Positions 25,582 through 33,303 of a stretch of DNA of 64,000 nucleotides are shown piece after piece. Under the pieces are notes generated by a model. It did not search any database. It was not told the origin of the DNA and saw nothing but the letters and a program-made list of their open reading frames with translations. The stretch is taken from NCBI GenBank assembly GCA_016790705.1, contig JAEUOT010000046.1:62001-126000 (forward strand), in the 5' to 3' direction. The translations under genes were made by a program, and so were the position numbers. Every line of letters starts with the position of its first letter. Within the stretch, counting starts at the first letter, position 1. This DNA is from Hydrogenophaga sp. GTDB taxonomy: Bacteria; Pseudomonadota; Gammaproteobacteria; Burkholderiales; Burkholderiaceae_C.

Positions 25582-27291
25582 ATGACCCGTCCCACAAACA
25601 AGCCACCGCCGATGTCCATGCGAAGCTTGTCCGTCACGCTGGGTGTTGCCGTGTGGATGGCGAGCGTGTGTGTGCCGGTGACGGCGCAGCCACAGGCAGC
25701 GCAGCCCACGTCATCTTCACCGGCCGCGCCAGGCGTGTGGAACAAATCGACGGCCGACCACAGCAAGTTCAAGGAACTGCAAGGCCGGTTCGCAAGCGGT
25801 TCAGAGGTGACCAAGGCCTGCCTGAGCTGCCACACCGAGGCCGGCAAACAGGTCATGGGGACGCGCCATTGGACCTGGGAATACACGAATCCGGACACCG
25901 GGCAGACGCTGGGCAAGAAGACCATGATCAACAGCTTCTGCATCGGAGACCGGTCCAATGAGGCGTTCTGCCAGTCGTGCCACATCGGGTACGGATGGAA
26001 AGACAACAAGTTCGATTTTCACGACGAAACCAAGGTCGACTGTCTGGCGTGTCACAACACCGGTGGCTACAAAAAGCCGCCCGGCATGGCCGGAGAGGTG
26101 CCCACCACGCGCATGGAACGGCCCGACCTGCCGGCGGGTTCGGGTCAGTTCCTCGACCCCGTCGACCTGGCCAATGTGGCCCAGCATGTGAGCAGGACCC
26201 GCAGTGCCAACTGCGGAACCTGCCACTACAACGGCGGTGGTGGTGACGGGGTGAAGCACGGCGACCTTGACTCGTCGCTGAACAAGGCCGAGAAGTCGCT
26301 GGACGTGCACATGGCCGCCAAGGACAAGGGTGGCGCAGGCTTCACCTGTTCGACCTGTCACCAGTCGGACGGCCATAAACTGGCGGGCAGCCGGATCAGC
26401 ATGACAGCCTCCGACCCGCACGGCCCCATCATGCGCGGCGACACCGTGCATGCCGGCCGGAACGCCGCCACCTGCCAGAGCTGTCACGGCGACAAACCCC
26501 ACAAGCAACCCGCTCTTGCCGTGGGGCTGCTGAACAACCACACCAGCAAGCTGGCCTGCCAGAGTTGCCATATCCCCGCCTTCGCGCGTGGCGGGGTGTC
26601 GACCAAGATGGCCTGGGACTGGTCGGCGGCCGGCAAGCTTACCTCGGAGGGCAAGCCCATTCAGACCAAGGACGAGCACGGTCACGTGGTCTATGACAGT
26701 CGCAAAGGGGCCTTCACCCTGGGGCAGAACGTTGTGCCCGAGTACATCTGGTTCAACGGGAAGGTCCGCTACACGACGCAGGACATGAAGATCGATCCGG
26801 CCCAGGTGCTCAAGATCAACGAGTTTCTGGGCAGCCCCGACGACCCGAAGGCACGCATCTGGCCAGTCAAGCGCTTTCACAGCACCCAGCCTTATGACAC
26901 GGTGAATCGCCAGCTGCTGGTGCCGCACACCGCGACGCCCGACGACTCGGCGTTCTGGTTCAACTTCGACTGGGACAAGGCGCTCCAGGCGGGCGCCACC
27001 GCAACCGGTCAGCCCTACAGCGGTCAGCACGGCTTCGTGAAGAGCGAGATGCTCTGGCCGATCACCCATATGGTCGCGCCTGCAAAGGACGCCGTGGCGT
27101 GCGCGTCCTGCCACAGCGCCTCCGACAAGAGCCGTCTGGGCACATTGCCCGGAGTCTATCTCCCCGGGCGGGATCACAACCCCTGGCTGGATCGCCTGGG
27201 GTGGCTGGCTGTCGGCGGTGCGCTGCTGGGGGTGCTGGTGCACGCCACCGCTCGCCTGGTCACCCGCCGTCGCAACACCGGAGCGCACTGA
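25582..27291 (+). CDS. Octaheme c-type cytochrome, tetrathionate reductase (Otr) family
   Basis: A 569-residue exported multihaem protein. Eight CxxCH haem sites are at residues 80, 130, 154, 211, 256, 298, 326 and 507. The long gap before the last haem, the many non-motif His and Lys, and the overall length fit the Otr family; the Shewanella member reduces tetrathionate, nitrite and hydroxylamine in vitro. A signal peptide is at about 12-35, and one C-terminal helix (about 539-558) plus basic RLVTRRR would anchor it to the membrane facing the periplasm. CAGGAG lies upstream of the start. The cytochrome b gene follows after one base. Confidence 0.88.
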   Translation: MTRPTNKPPPMSMRSLSVTLGVAVWMASVCVPVTAQPQAAQPTSSSPAAPGVWNKSTADHSKFKELQGRFASGSEVTKACLSCHTEAGKQVMGTRHWTWEYTNPDTGQTLGKKTMINSFCIGDRSNEAFCQSCHIGYGWKDNKFDFHDETKVDCLACHNTGGYKKPPGMAGEVPTTRMERPDLPAGSGQFLDPVDLANVAQHVSRTRSANCGTCHYNGGGGDGVKHGDLDSSLNKAEKSLDVHMAAKDKGGAGFTCSTCHQSDGHKLAGSRISMTASDPHGPIMRGDTVHAGRNAATCQSCHGDKPHKQPALAVGLLNNHTSKLACQSCHIPAFARGGVSTKMAWDWSAAGKLTSEGKPIQTKDEHGHVVYDSRKGAFTLGQNVVPEYIWFNGKVRYTTQDMKIDPAQVLKINEFLGSPDDPKARIWPVKRFHSTQPYDTVNRQLLVPHTATPDDSAFWFNFDWDKALQAGATATGQPYSGQHGFVKSEMLWPITHMVAPAKDAVACASCHSASDKSRLGTLPGVYLPGRDHNPWLDRLGWLAVGGALLGVLVHATARLVTRRRNTGAH

Positions 27292-27292
27292 C

Positions 27293-27985
27293 ATGGAACA
27301 AACCACCACTGTTCCGGCCGCCGACGCAAAGCAGCCCGGCCGCATTTATATCTACAAGCGGTACGAGCGCTTCTGGCACTGGTCACAGGCCCTGTTGATC
27401 ATCACCATGCTGATCAGCGGCTTCGAGGTGCACGGCAGCTACCACCTGCTGGGTTTCGAAGTCGCGGTCCGGCTCCATACGCTTGCGGCCTGGGCGTTGC
27501 TCACGCTATGGGCGTTCACCATCTTCTGGCAGTTCACCACTGGCGAGTGGCGCCAGTACCTGCCCACCCACAAGAAGGTGGTGGCCATGGCGCTTTACTA
27601 CGGCTGGGGCATGTTTCGTGGCGCACCCCACCCGTTCAGGAAGACGGTGCAGAAGAAGCACAACCCGCTGCAGCGCCTGGCCTATCTGGCCTTGCTGGCA
27701 ATGATCTCGCCACTGATTTGGGGCTCGGGCCTGCTCTATCTGTTTCGTGCGTTCTGGCCAGCCCTTGGGATCGACCGCTGGCTGGCGCTCGAATGGGTGG
27801 CCTGGGCACACACCGGGGGTGCCTTCCTGATGCTTGCCTTCTTCTTTGTGCACGTTTACCTGACGACAACCGGTCATACGCTCACGGCCCACATCAAGGC
27901 CATGCTCACTGGCTGGGAAGATGAGCATGAAGGAGACGAACCGGTATCGCCCGTCGCCTCTGCCTCAAACAGGGTCGCCCACTGA
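27293..27985 (+). CDS. Membrane cytochrome b (thiosulfate/formate-type quinol subunit)
   Basis: A 230-residue protein with four hydrophobic helices (about 31-50, 58-80, 127-150, 168-192). Candidate haem b ligands are His29 (RFWHWSQ), His62 (RLHTLAAW), His173 (WAHTGG) and His187 (FVHVYLTTTGHT). This is the Ni/Fe-hydrogenase, formate dehydrogenase and thiosulfate reductase b-type family, which exchanges electrons with the quinone pool. It starts one base after the octaheme gene, so it is the obvious membrane electron donor or acceptor for that protein. The C-terminus is an acidic cytoplasmic tail. Confidence 0.85.
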   Translation: MEQTTTVPAADAKQPGRIYIYKRYERFWHWSQALLIITMLISGFEVHGSYHLLGFEVAVRLHTLAAWALLTLWAFTIFWQFTTGEWRQYLPTHKKVVAMALYYGWGMFRGAPHPFRKTVQKKHNPLQRLAYLALLAMISPLIWGSGLLYLFRAFWPALGIDRWLALEWVAWAHTGGAFLMLAFFFVHVYLTTTGHTLTAHIKAMLTGWEDEHEGDEPVSPVASASNRVAH

Positions 27986-27996
27986 AGGAGTCTGAA

Positions 27997-28617
27997 ATGT
28001 CCGCTGAATCGCTCCTGCCCGTTCCCGCTGAATGCGACATCGATCCCGAGCGTCGCACCTGGCTACTGGCCACGGGAGCCATGGGCGCCGCGGCGGTCAC
28101 TGCCGTGGCGGTCCCACTGGTGTCCAGCTTTGCGCCAAGCGAGCGGGCCAAGGCACTTGGTGCTGCCGTGTCCATGGACCCGCTCACGGTGGCGCCCGGC
28201 GAGATCAAGACCGTGGAGTGGCGTGGTCAGCCGGTCTGGGTGATGCGCCGCACACCCGACATGCTGGCGGCACTTGAGCACGTGGAGGGCCTGGCCGATC
28301 CGGCATCCGAGGTCAAACAGCAGCCGCCGTATGCCACCAACCCCCATCGCTCGATCAAGCCTGAGCTGCTGGTGGCCGTGGGCATCTGCACCCACCTGGG
28401 CTGCTCGCCAGTGAACCTGCCACAGGGAACGACCAACACCAGCGTGCCGGCCGACTGGAAAGGGGGCTTTTTCTGCCCTTGTCACGGCTCCACCTTCGAT
28501 CTCGCGGGCCGTGTGTTCAAGAACAAACCGGCACCCACCAACCTGGTCGTGCCGCCCCACCAGTACCTTGCCGACGGCACGCTGCTGATCGGTGAGGACG
28601 GGAGCGGAGCGACCTGA
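27997..28617 (+). CDS. Rieske [2Fe-2S] protein, bc1-type, without bc1 partners
   Basis: A 206-residue Rieske protein with cluster-binding loops CTHLGC (131-136) and CPCHGS (160-165), both complete with the disulfide Cys, like the ubiquinol-cytochrome c reductase subunit. The N-terminus carries ERRTWLLATG (twin Arg 19-20) and one helix, as in a Tat-inserted anchor. TGAAGGAG precedes the start. No petB or petC is nearby; it sits between cytochrome b and cydX. It probably passes electrons from quinol to the octaheme protein, in place of a classical bc1 complex (inference). Confidence 0.9.
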   Translation: MSAESLLPVPAECDIDPERRTWLLATGAMGAAAVTAVAVPLVSSFAPSERAKALGAAVSMDPLTVAPGEIKTVEWRGQPVWVMRRTPDMLAALEHVEGLADPASEVKQQPPYATNPHRSIKPELLVAVGICTHLGCSPVNLPQGTTNTSVPADWKGGFFCPCHGSTFDLAGRVFKNKPAPTNLVVPPHQYLADGTLLIGEDGSGAT

Positions 28618-28643
28618 GCGTCTTTTTGCAACAGGAGAACATC

Positions 28644-28760
28644 ATGTGGTATTTCGCCTGGGTCCTCGGCGTCGGCTTTGCCGTGCTGCTGGCCATCCTC
28701 AACGCCATGTGGGGCGAAACCGAAGAGGGCCGCAAGGCAGCGCACGGAGGCACGAAGTGA
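28644..28760 (+). CDS. cydX: Cytochrome bd small subunit CydX
   Basis: A 38-residue single-helix protein (MWYFAWVLGVGFAVLLAILN, AMWGETEEG...). The MWYFAW start and LNAMW are the CydX hallmarks; CydX is required for stable, active cytochrome bd. CAGGAG is placed eight bases before the ATG. Too short for most gene finders. It is displaced from cydAB by three genes. Its stop overlaps the next start (GTGA). Confidence 0.9.
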   Translation: MWYFAWVLGVGFAVLLAILNAMWGETEEGRKAAHGGTK

Positions 28761-29053
28761 GCGCGACACCTGTCAGTGTCCCGGCTGCGCCGGGTCGCGT
28801 GAGCCTGCCGAGCCTGACGGTCGCCGTTGCCATCATGCTGACTGGCAGTGTCTACCCGCTGCTGTTCGCCGATGCGCACGGCCGTGCCGACCATGGTCTG
28901 GCCATGGCCCTGTTCTGGGCTATGAGCGCGGGACTGGTGCGCGGCGTGGGCTTCGTGCCGCACATGGCGCTGTGGCGGATGCTGTTCTCCGGCCCTGCCT
29001 GCGCAGTGGCCCTGGGTCTGGCCGCGGCCATCCGTTGGGGAGGGCTGGACTGA
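28757..29053 (+). CDS. Cyd operon YbgE-like membrane protein
   Basis: A 98-residue protein with about three hydrophobic helices (VAVAIMLTGSVYPLLF, LAMALFWAMSAGLV, MLFSGPACAVALGLAAA). Size, helix pattern and position right after cydX match the YbgE family found at the end of cyd operons, whose function is unknown. The GTG start overlaps the cydX stop, and its own stop overlaps the next ATG (TGATG), so all three are coupled. GVGFVPHMALWRML is the most family-like stretch. Confidence 0.75.
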   Translation: MSATPVSVPAAPGRVSLPSLTVAVAIMLTGSVYPLLFADAHGRADHGLAMALFWAMSAGLVRGVGFVPHMALWRMLFSGPACAVALGLAAAIRWGGLD

Positions 29054-29691
29054 TGTTGCACATGCTCAACGACGAATGCAGTGGCGAGCTGAGCTACCTG
29101 CTGGCCGACCCAGATGCGCGCGAGGCTGTGTTGGTGGATCCGCATGGACGCGATGTGCCTGTGTGGCAGGCCCTTCTCGATGAGCGCCAGCTGCGCCTGC
29201 GCTGGGTGCTGCGCACCCATCAGCACGACGCGCTACTGCCTGGCGAGTTCGCTCGCATCGCCCGTCTGGGTGTCCCGGTGGTGCAGGGCCAGGCGTGCGT
29301 CGGAGTACAGACTGTTGCCGATGGTGACTTGCTGCCCTTCGGCAACGAGTTCCTGCGAACGCTGCGCACCCCCGGCCATACCGCAGACTGCCTTAGCTTC
29401 GCCTGGCGCGACCGGGTGTTCTGTGGAGGCCTGCTGGCGGTGGACGCGTGCCCGCACCAGCCGTGTCCGGCCGATGCCGCTGCGCTGTGGGACAGCGTCA
29501 CCCAGCGCATCTTCATCCTGTCCGACGAGACACTTCTCTACAACGGTCACGACCCGCGGGCGCGGGCGGTCAGTACGGTGATGGAGCAGCGTCGGTGGCA
29601 CCCCTATTTCAGTCGACTGACTCGCGACGAGTTTCTTGCGCGCATGTCGGCGCTTCAGTCTGCGGCGGTCGATCACGATGCCACCGTTTGA
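29053..29691 (+). CDS. Metallo-beta-lactamase-fold protein with degenerate metal site
   Basis: A 212-residue protein resembling the ETHE1/persulfide dioxygenase branch of the MBL fold. Some ligands remain: His56 and His58 (RTHQHDAL), His109 (TPGHTADC) and His166 (YNGHDPRA). However, the usual H-x-H-x-D-H reads H-Q-H-D-A-L, and the Asp of the GDTL-type motif is Gly126 (FCGGLL). The iron ligand set expected for persulfide dioxygenase is therefore incomplete. It may bind metal differently, or be a non-catalytic relative. The start overlaps the YbgE-like stop. A sulfur role is suggested only by family and neighbours. Confidence 0.75.
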   Translation: MLHMLNDECSGELSYLLADPDAREAVLVDPHGRDVPVWQALLDERQLRLRWVLRTHQHDALLPGEFARIARLGVPVVQGQACVGVQTVADGDLLPFGNEFLRTLRTPGHTADCLSFAWRDRVFCGGLLAVDACPHQPCPADAAALWDSVTQRIFILSDETLLYNGHDPRARAVSTVMEQRRWHPYFSRLTRDEFLARMSALQSAAVDHDATV

Positions 29692-29730
29692 CGACAGTGG
29701 TCGGCACCCCGACATGACCAAGGAGGTTCC

Positions 29731-30867
29731 ATGAGCAACCCCGTACGCATCACCATCATCGGCGCCGGCTTTGGCGCGCTGTCGGCCGTGCGCGAGCTGC
29801 GCGCGCGTGACCGGGACGCCGAGATCACGCTGATCGCTCCGCGTGCCGAACTGCACTACCTTCCCGGCATCATCTGGATTCCCTCGGGCTTGCGCTCTCG
29901 CGAACAACTGGTCGTGCCGCTGACCAACTTCTTTGCGCGCATGCGGGTGCGACATGTGGCGGCGGAAGTGACGGGCGTGAGCGAAAACGGGCGTCTGGTG
30001 CAGACCACGTCTGGCGAGGTGGCCAATGATGCACTGGTCATCGCCAGCGGTGGTCGCTTCATCAAGAAGCTGCCGGGCATCGAGCACGCCATCACGCCCT
30101 GCGAAGGCATTGCCGCTGCCGAAAAAATCCGCGACCGACTGCGCGCCATGACGGGCGGCACCATCGCGGTCGGGTTCGCCGGAAACCCCAACGAACCCAG
30201 TGCGGTGCGCGGCGGACCCATGTTCGAATTTCTGTTCGGCATCGACGAGCAGCTCAGGCGCGAAGGCCGGCGCCACCGCTTCAAACTGGTGTTTTTCAAT
30301 CCGTCAAAAGAGCCTGGAAACCGGTTGGGGCCCAAGGCGGTGAAGCACCTGTTGGCCGAGATGGAGCGGCGCGGCATCCACACCCACCTGGGCCACAAGA
30401 TGCAGCGCTTCGAGGCCGACAAGGTTGTCACCGAAGGGGGCGAGATTCCGGCCGACCTGATCCTGTTCATGCCCGGCATGACCGGCAATGCCTGGTTCGA
30501 CCAGACCGCGCTGGCCCGCTCCCCTGGCGGTCTGCTGCAGGCGGACGCGCAGTGTCGCGTGACCGGCAGCGAGCACGTTTACGTGGTGGGCGACTCGGGC
30601 AGCTTCCCGGGGCCTGACTGGATGCCCAAGCAGGCACACATGGCCGACCTGCAGGCCGCTGCCGCTGCGGAGAACCTGCTGGCGGGCCTGCGCGGCCAGA
30701 CGCCGCAAGCGAGCTTCAAGGTCGAGCTCGTTTGCATCATTGACGCGATCGACCACGGCACGCTGGTGTTCCGCAACCCCCGACGGCAGATCATCCTGCC
30801 GTCCACGCGCCTGTTTCACTGGGCCAAGCGCATGTTTGAAAAACATTACCTGAAGCAGTACCGATGA
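29731..30867 (+). CDS. SQR-like FAD-dependent oxidoreductase
   Basis: A 378-residue flavoprotein of the sulfide:quinone oxidoreductase/flavocytochrome c sulfide dehydrogenase-like family. The N-terminal dinucleotide site is IIGAGFGALSAVREL, with a second FAD motif at HVYVVGDSG. The cysteines are 124 (TPCEGIAAAE), 275 and 335 (ELVCIIDAIDHG); 124 and 335 sit where the redox disulfide Cys of SQR are expected. The C-terminus ends with an amphipathic, basic segment (FHWAKRMFEKHYLKQYR) of the kind that touches the membrane. AAGGAGG precedes the ATG. Sulfide oxidation into the quinone pool is plausible. Confidence 0.82.
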   Translation: MSNPVRITIIGAGFGALSAVRELRARDRDAEITLIAPRAELHYLPGIIWIPSGLRSREQLVVPLTNFFARMRVRHVAAEVTGVSENGRLVQTTSGEVANDALVIASGGRFIKKLPGIEHAITPCEGIAAAEKIRDRLRAMTGGTIAVGFAGNPNEPSAVRGGPMFEFLFGIDEQLRREGRRHRFKLVFFNPSKEPGNRLGPKAVKHLLAEMERRGIHTHLGHKMQRFEADKVVTEGGEIPADLILFMPGMTGNAWFDQTALARSPGGLLQADAQCRVTGSEHVYVVGDSGSFPGPDWMPKQAHMADLQAAAAAENLLAGLRGQTPQASFKVELVCIIDAIDHGTLVFRNPRRQIILPSTRLFHWAKRMFEKHYLKQYR

Positions 30868-31316
30868 CATCCGACACCGCAACCCCCTCCGTCTACGAAG
30901 CCCTGGGCGGCGCCGATGGCCTGCACCGCCTGGTGGACCGCTTTTACGAACTCATGGACGAGCTGCCCGAGGCCTATGCCGCGCGGCGCATCCACCCCGA
31001 AAGCCTGGCGGGCGCCAATGAGAGCCTGTTCGAATACCTCTCGGGCTGGTTCGGCGGACCCAACCTCTACATCGAGAAAAGGGGCCACCCGCGCCTGCGC
31101 ATGCGCCACCTGCCCTACACCATCGGTACCGCCGAGCGGGACGAGTGGATGCTGTGCATGCGCACCGCGCTGACGGAACAGGTGGCAGACGAGTCCCTTC
31201 GCGCCGGCCTGCTGCAGGCGTTCACGCAGATGGCCGATCACATGGTCAACACAGACGGTCGCGCCGGCTGTGGCCACGACCACACAGACCGAACCCGCAA
31301 CTGCGAGACCGCATGA
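30864..31316 (+). CDS. Group II truncated haemoglobin
   Basis: A 150-residue globin of the trHbO-like group II type. YEALGGADGLHRLVDRFYEL gives the first helices; LSGWFGGPNLYIEKRGHPRLRMRH supplies the proximal haem His (H75 by comparison with trHbO numbering); and RDEWMLCM carries the Trp typical of group II. The C-terminal tail is His/Cys-rich (GCGHDH). Such globins bind O2 and NO; some protect respiration from NO. It overlaps the flavoprotein gene at its start and the next gene at its stop (ATGA both times). Confidence 0.88.
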   Translation: MTSDTATPSVYEALGGADGLHRLVDRFYELMDELPEAYAARRIHPESLAGANESLFEYLSGWFGGPNLYIEKRGHPRLRMRHLPYTIGTAERDEWMLCMRTALTEQVADESLRAGLLQAFTQMADHMVNTDGRAGCGHDHTDRTRNCETA

Positions 31317-31777
31317 ACAGGATCCTTCTGGCCCTTGCCCTGGCCTGTCCGCTCTGGGCCCTGGCCGGCCCGGTCGAACCCGGTCAGCCACTGCCGGCCC
31401 TGTCACTGAAGAACCAGCACGACCAGGAGTGGTACGTCCACGCTGACACCCGGCTGGTGATATTTGCTGCCGGACGCAAGGCATCCAACCTCGCCATGGC
31501 CGTGCTCGGGCCTCAGCCCAAGGGCTTTCTGGCCGCCCGCCATGCCCTGTATCTGGCCGACATGAGCCGGATGCCTGGCTTCATCACCCGCACCTTCGCG
31601 CTGCCTTCGCTGAAGGAACAGCCCTTCGAGGTCGGTGTGGTGCTGGACGACAAGACCCTGGCCGGCTGGCCGCGCCAGGACGATGCCCTTACGCTCATCC
31701 GGCTGGACAACGGCCGCGTGGTCAGCCACGAATACGCCACCACCGAAGTTCAGCTCAAGGCCGCGCTCGGCCTTTGA
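31313..31777 (+). CDS. Exported thioredoxin-fold-like protein
   Basis: A 154-residue protein with a signal peptide ending LWALA-GP. The mature start PGQPLPALSLKNQHDQEWYV is like that of peroxiredoxin, TlpA and YtfJ-type thioredoxin folds, and LVIFAAGRKASN occupies the place of the usual CxxC, so no redox Cys pair remains. The periplasmic function is unknown. It is translationally coupled to the globin gene (ATGA) and lies 18 bases before the thioesterase gene. Confidence 0.6.
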   Translation: MNRILLALALACPLWALAGPVEPGQPLPALSLKNQHDQEWYVHADTRLVIFAAGRKASNLAMAVLGPQPKGFLAARHALYLADMSRMPGFITRTFALPSLKEQPFEVGVVLDDKTLAGWPRQDDALTLIRLDNGRVVSHEYATTEVQLKAALGL

Positions 31778-31795
31778 TTCCCAAAGGAAAACCCC

Positions 31796-32257
31796 ATGGA
31801 CGCCTTTCAAGACCACTACCCCGACAACGTCGCGCACTGCTACGGTTGCGGCAACCGGAACGAGCATGGTCACCAGATCAAGACCGCTTGGGAGGGCGAC
31901 GAGACCGTCACGCGCTTCCGCCCCGAACCTTTCCACACCTCGGTGCCCGGCTTTGCTTACGGCGGCCTGATCGCCTCGCTGATCGACTGCCACAGCACGG
32001 GCACCGCCGCGGCGGCCATGTACCGACAGGCTGGACGTGGCATGGATTCGCTGCCGGCGTTCCGTTTTGTGACCGGCTCGTTGCACGTGGACTTTCTCAA
32101 GCCGACGCCCATTGATGTCGAACTGGTGATCCGCGGCCGCGTGAAGGAGATCAAGGGCCGCAAGGTGATCGTCGAGACGGCGGTGTGGGCCGGTGAGTTG
32201 GTCACCGCTCGTGGCGAGGTTGTCGCCGTGCAGATGCCTGAAAGTTTCGGCGCCTGA
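31796..32257 (+). CDS. PaaI-family hotdog thioesterase
   Basis: A 153-residue hotdog-fold protein. An N-terminal CYGCGNRNEHGHQIK is seen in PaaI-like thioesterases, with GFAYGGLIASLIDCHSTGTAA forming the hotdog helix and LHVDFLKPTPIDVEL the following strand. The expected activity is hydrolysis of acyl-CoA thioesters. AAAGGA precedes the start. It is the last gene of the cyd/octaheme run; its link to respiration is unclear. Confidence 0.85.
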   Translation: MDAFQDHYPDNVAHCYGCGNRNEHGHQIKTAWEGDETVTRFRPEPFHTSVPGFAYGGLIASLIDCHSTGTAAAAMYRQAGRGMDSLPAFRFVTGSLHVDFLKPTPIDVELVIRGRVKEIKGRKVIVETAVWAGELVTARGEVVAVQMPESFGA

Positions 32258-32439
32258 GAATCGAAGCGGACCTTGTCGCACAGAACGCTGGCCTTCTGCT
32301 CCAGCGCCAGGCCGGCGAGCAGCAGACCAGCGCCCTGCGCCATGGCGTTGCCGCTGTGGATGTTGACGAACAGTTCCTCTGCGTGGGCGATGTCCAAGGC
32401 AAGTAGCATGAGAGCGGAAACAGCGCAGTGGGATTTCAT
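32258..32439 (-). pseudogene. Remnant of an exported DsrE-like gene
   Basis: On the minus strand an ATG with GGAG upstream opens MKSHCAVSALMLLALDIAHA (signal peptide), then EELFVNIHSGNAMAQGAGLL and LAGLALEQKASVLCDK, which resembles the N-terminal half of periplasmic DsrE/DsrF-like proteins. Similarity stops at LCDK, and a few residues seem missing just before it. The frame continues without homology antisense through the thioesterase gene. I read it as a truncated, decayed gene. DsrE proteins handle sulfur, so it fits the locus. Confidence 0.5.
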
Positions 32440-32501
32440 GGAGACTCCGTTGTTTGACGGCAGCCATCTGCGGCACGCCCGGAGTGACATCATTTTTCTT
32501 G

Positions 32502-32515
32502 TACTCTATGGAGTA
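32502..32515. promoter_or_regulatory. Small palindrome upstream of methyltransferase
   Basis: TACTC-TATG-GAGTA in a locally AT-rich patch between the DsrE remnant and the methyltransferase gene. A possible repressor site or -10 region; no regulator can be named. Confidence 0.25.
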
Positions 32516-32559
32516 TCAATGACAAATCACAAAAGCACGGGTATTGCCGGAGATAAGCA

Positions 32560-33288
32560 ATGAGTACAGAGCCCAACCGCCTGTCCGACCCCGACACGCT
32601 GCCCCTGATCCGAGACGAGCTGGATCTGCTGGGCGAACTGGTGAGCCTGACCGAGCAACGCATCATCGAACTGGGCTGCGGCAACGCGCGGCTGGCGCGT
32701 GCGCTGGTGTTGCGCCATGCCGGCAGCGAGCTGGTGGGGCTGGAGGTCGATTCGGTCCAGCACCAGAAGAACCTGTCGGTGCCGCAGGAGCGGCTGCTGT
32801 TCATGGCGGCCAGTGCGGAAGCGGTGCCGTTTCCCCGCCAGAGCTTTGACGGCGCCATGATGCTCAAGTCGCTGCACCATGTGCCCATCCCGGCGATGGA
32901 CGCCGCGCTGGCCGAGATCGCGCGCGTGCTGCGACCCGGCGGCTGGTTCTACGTGAGCGAACCGATCTACGGCGGCGCGCTCAACGAGATCGTCAGGCTC
33001 TACAACGATGAAGGGGTGGTGCGGGCGGCGGCGCAGTCCGCGCTGGACAGGGCGCTGGCCGCCGGCCGCGACTGGGAGGCCGTCGGCGAGCGCCACTTCG
33101 CGCAGGAGGCGCAGTTCGCGGACTGGAACGACTTCGCCCAGCGCATGCTCTTCCCGACCTTCGCGGACCACCAGATCACGCCGGCCATCGAGGCCCGCGT
33201 GAAGGCCGCGTTCGATCCGCATTGCGGGCCGGACGGCGCACGTTTCGTGCGGCCGATGCACGTGCGGCTGTTGCGCCGCAAGCGCTGA
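32560..33288 (+). CDS. Class I SAM-dependent methyltransferase
   Basis: A 242-residue protein with motif I IIELGCGNARLARAL (36-50), an acidic LVGLEVD after the second strand, and SFDGAMMLKSLHHVP with LRPGGWFYVSEP as motifs II-III. This is the Methyltransf_11-type fold; the substrate is unknown. CGGAG lies before the ATG. A 14-codon frame at 32519-32563 overlaps the start (ATGA) and might be a leader peptide, but nothing else supports it. Confidence 0.85.
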   Translation: MSTEPNRLSDPDTLPLIRDELDLLGELVSLTEQRIIELGCGNARLARALVLRHAGSELVGLEVDSVQHQKNLSVPQERLLFMAASAEAVPFPRQSFDGAMMLKSLHHVPIPAMDAALAEIARVLRPGGWFYVSEPIYGGALNEIVRLYNDEGVVRAAAQSALDRALAAGRDWEAVGERHFAQEAQFADWNDFAQRMLFPTFADHQITPAIEARVKAAFDPHCGPDGARFVRPMHVRLLRRKR

Positions 33289-33303
33289 AGCCGGACGGTG
33301 CGG

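Noticed and set aside
32519-32563. 14-codon frame overlapping the methyltransferase start
   Set aside because: Could be a leader peptide, but no attenuator or clear ribosome-binding site was seen; left out as a gene.
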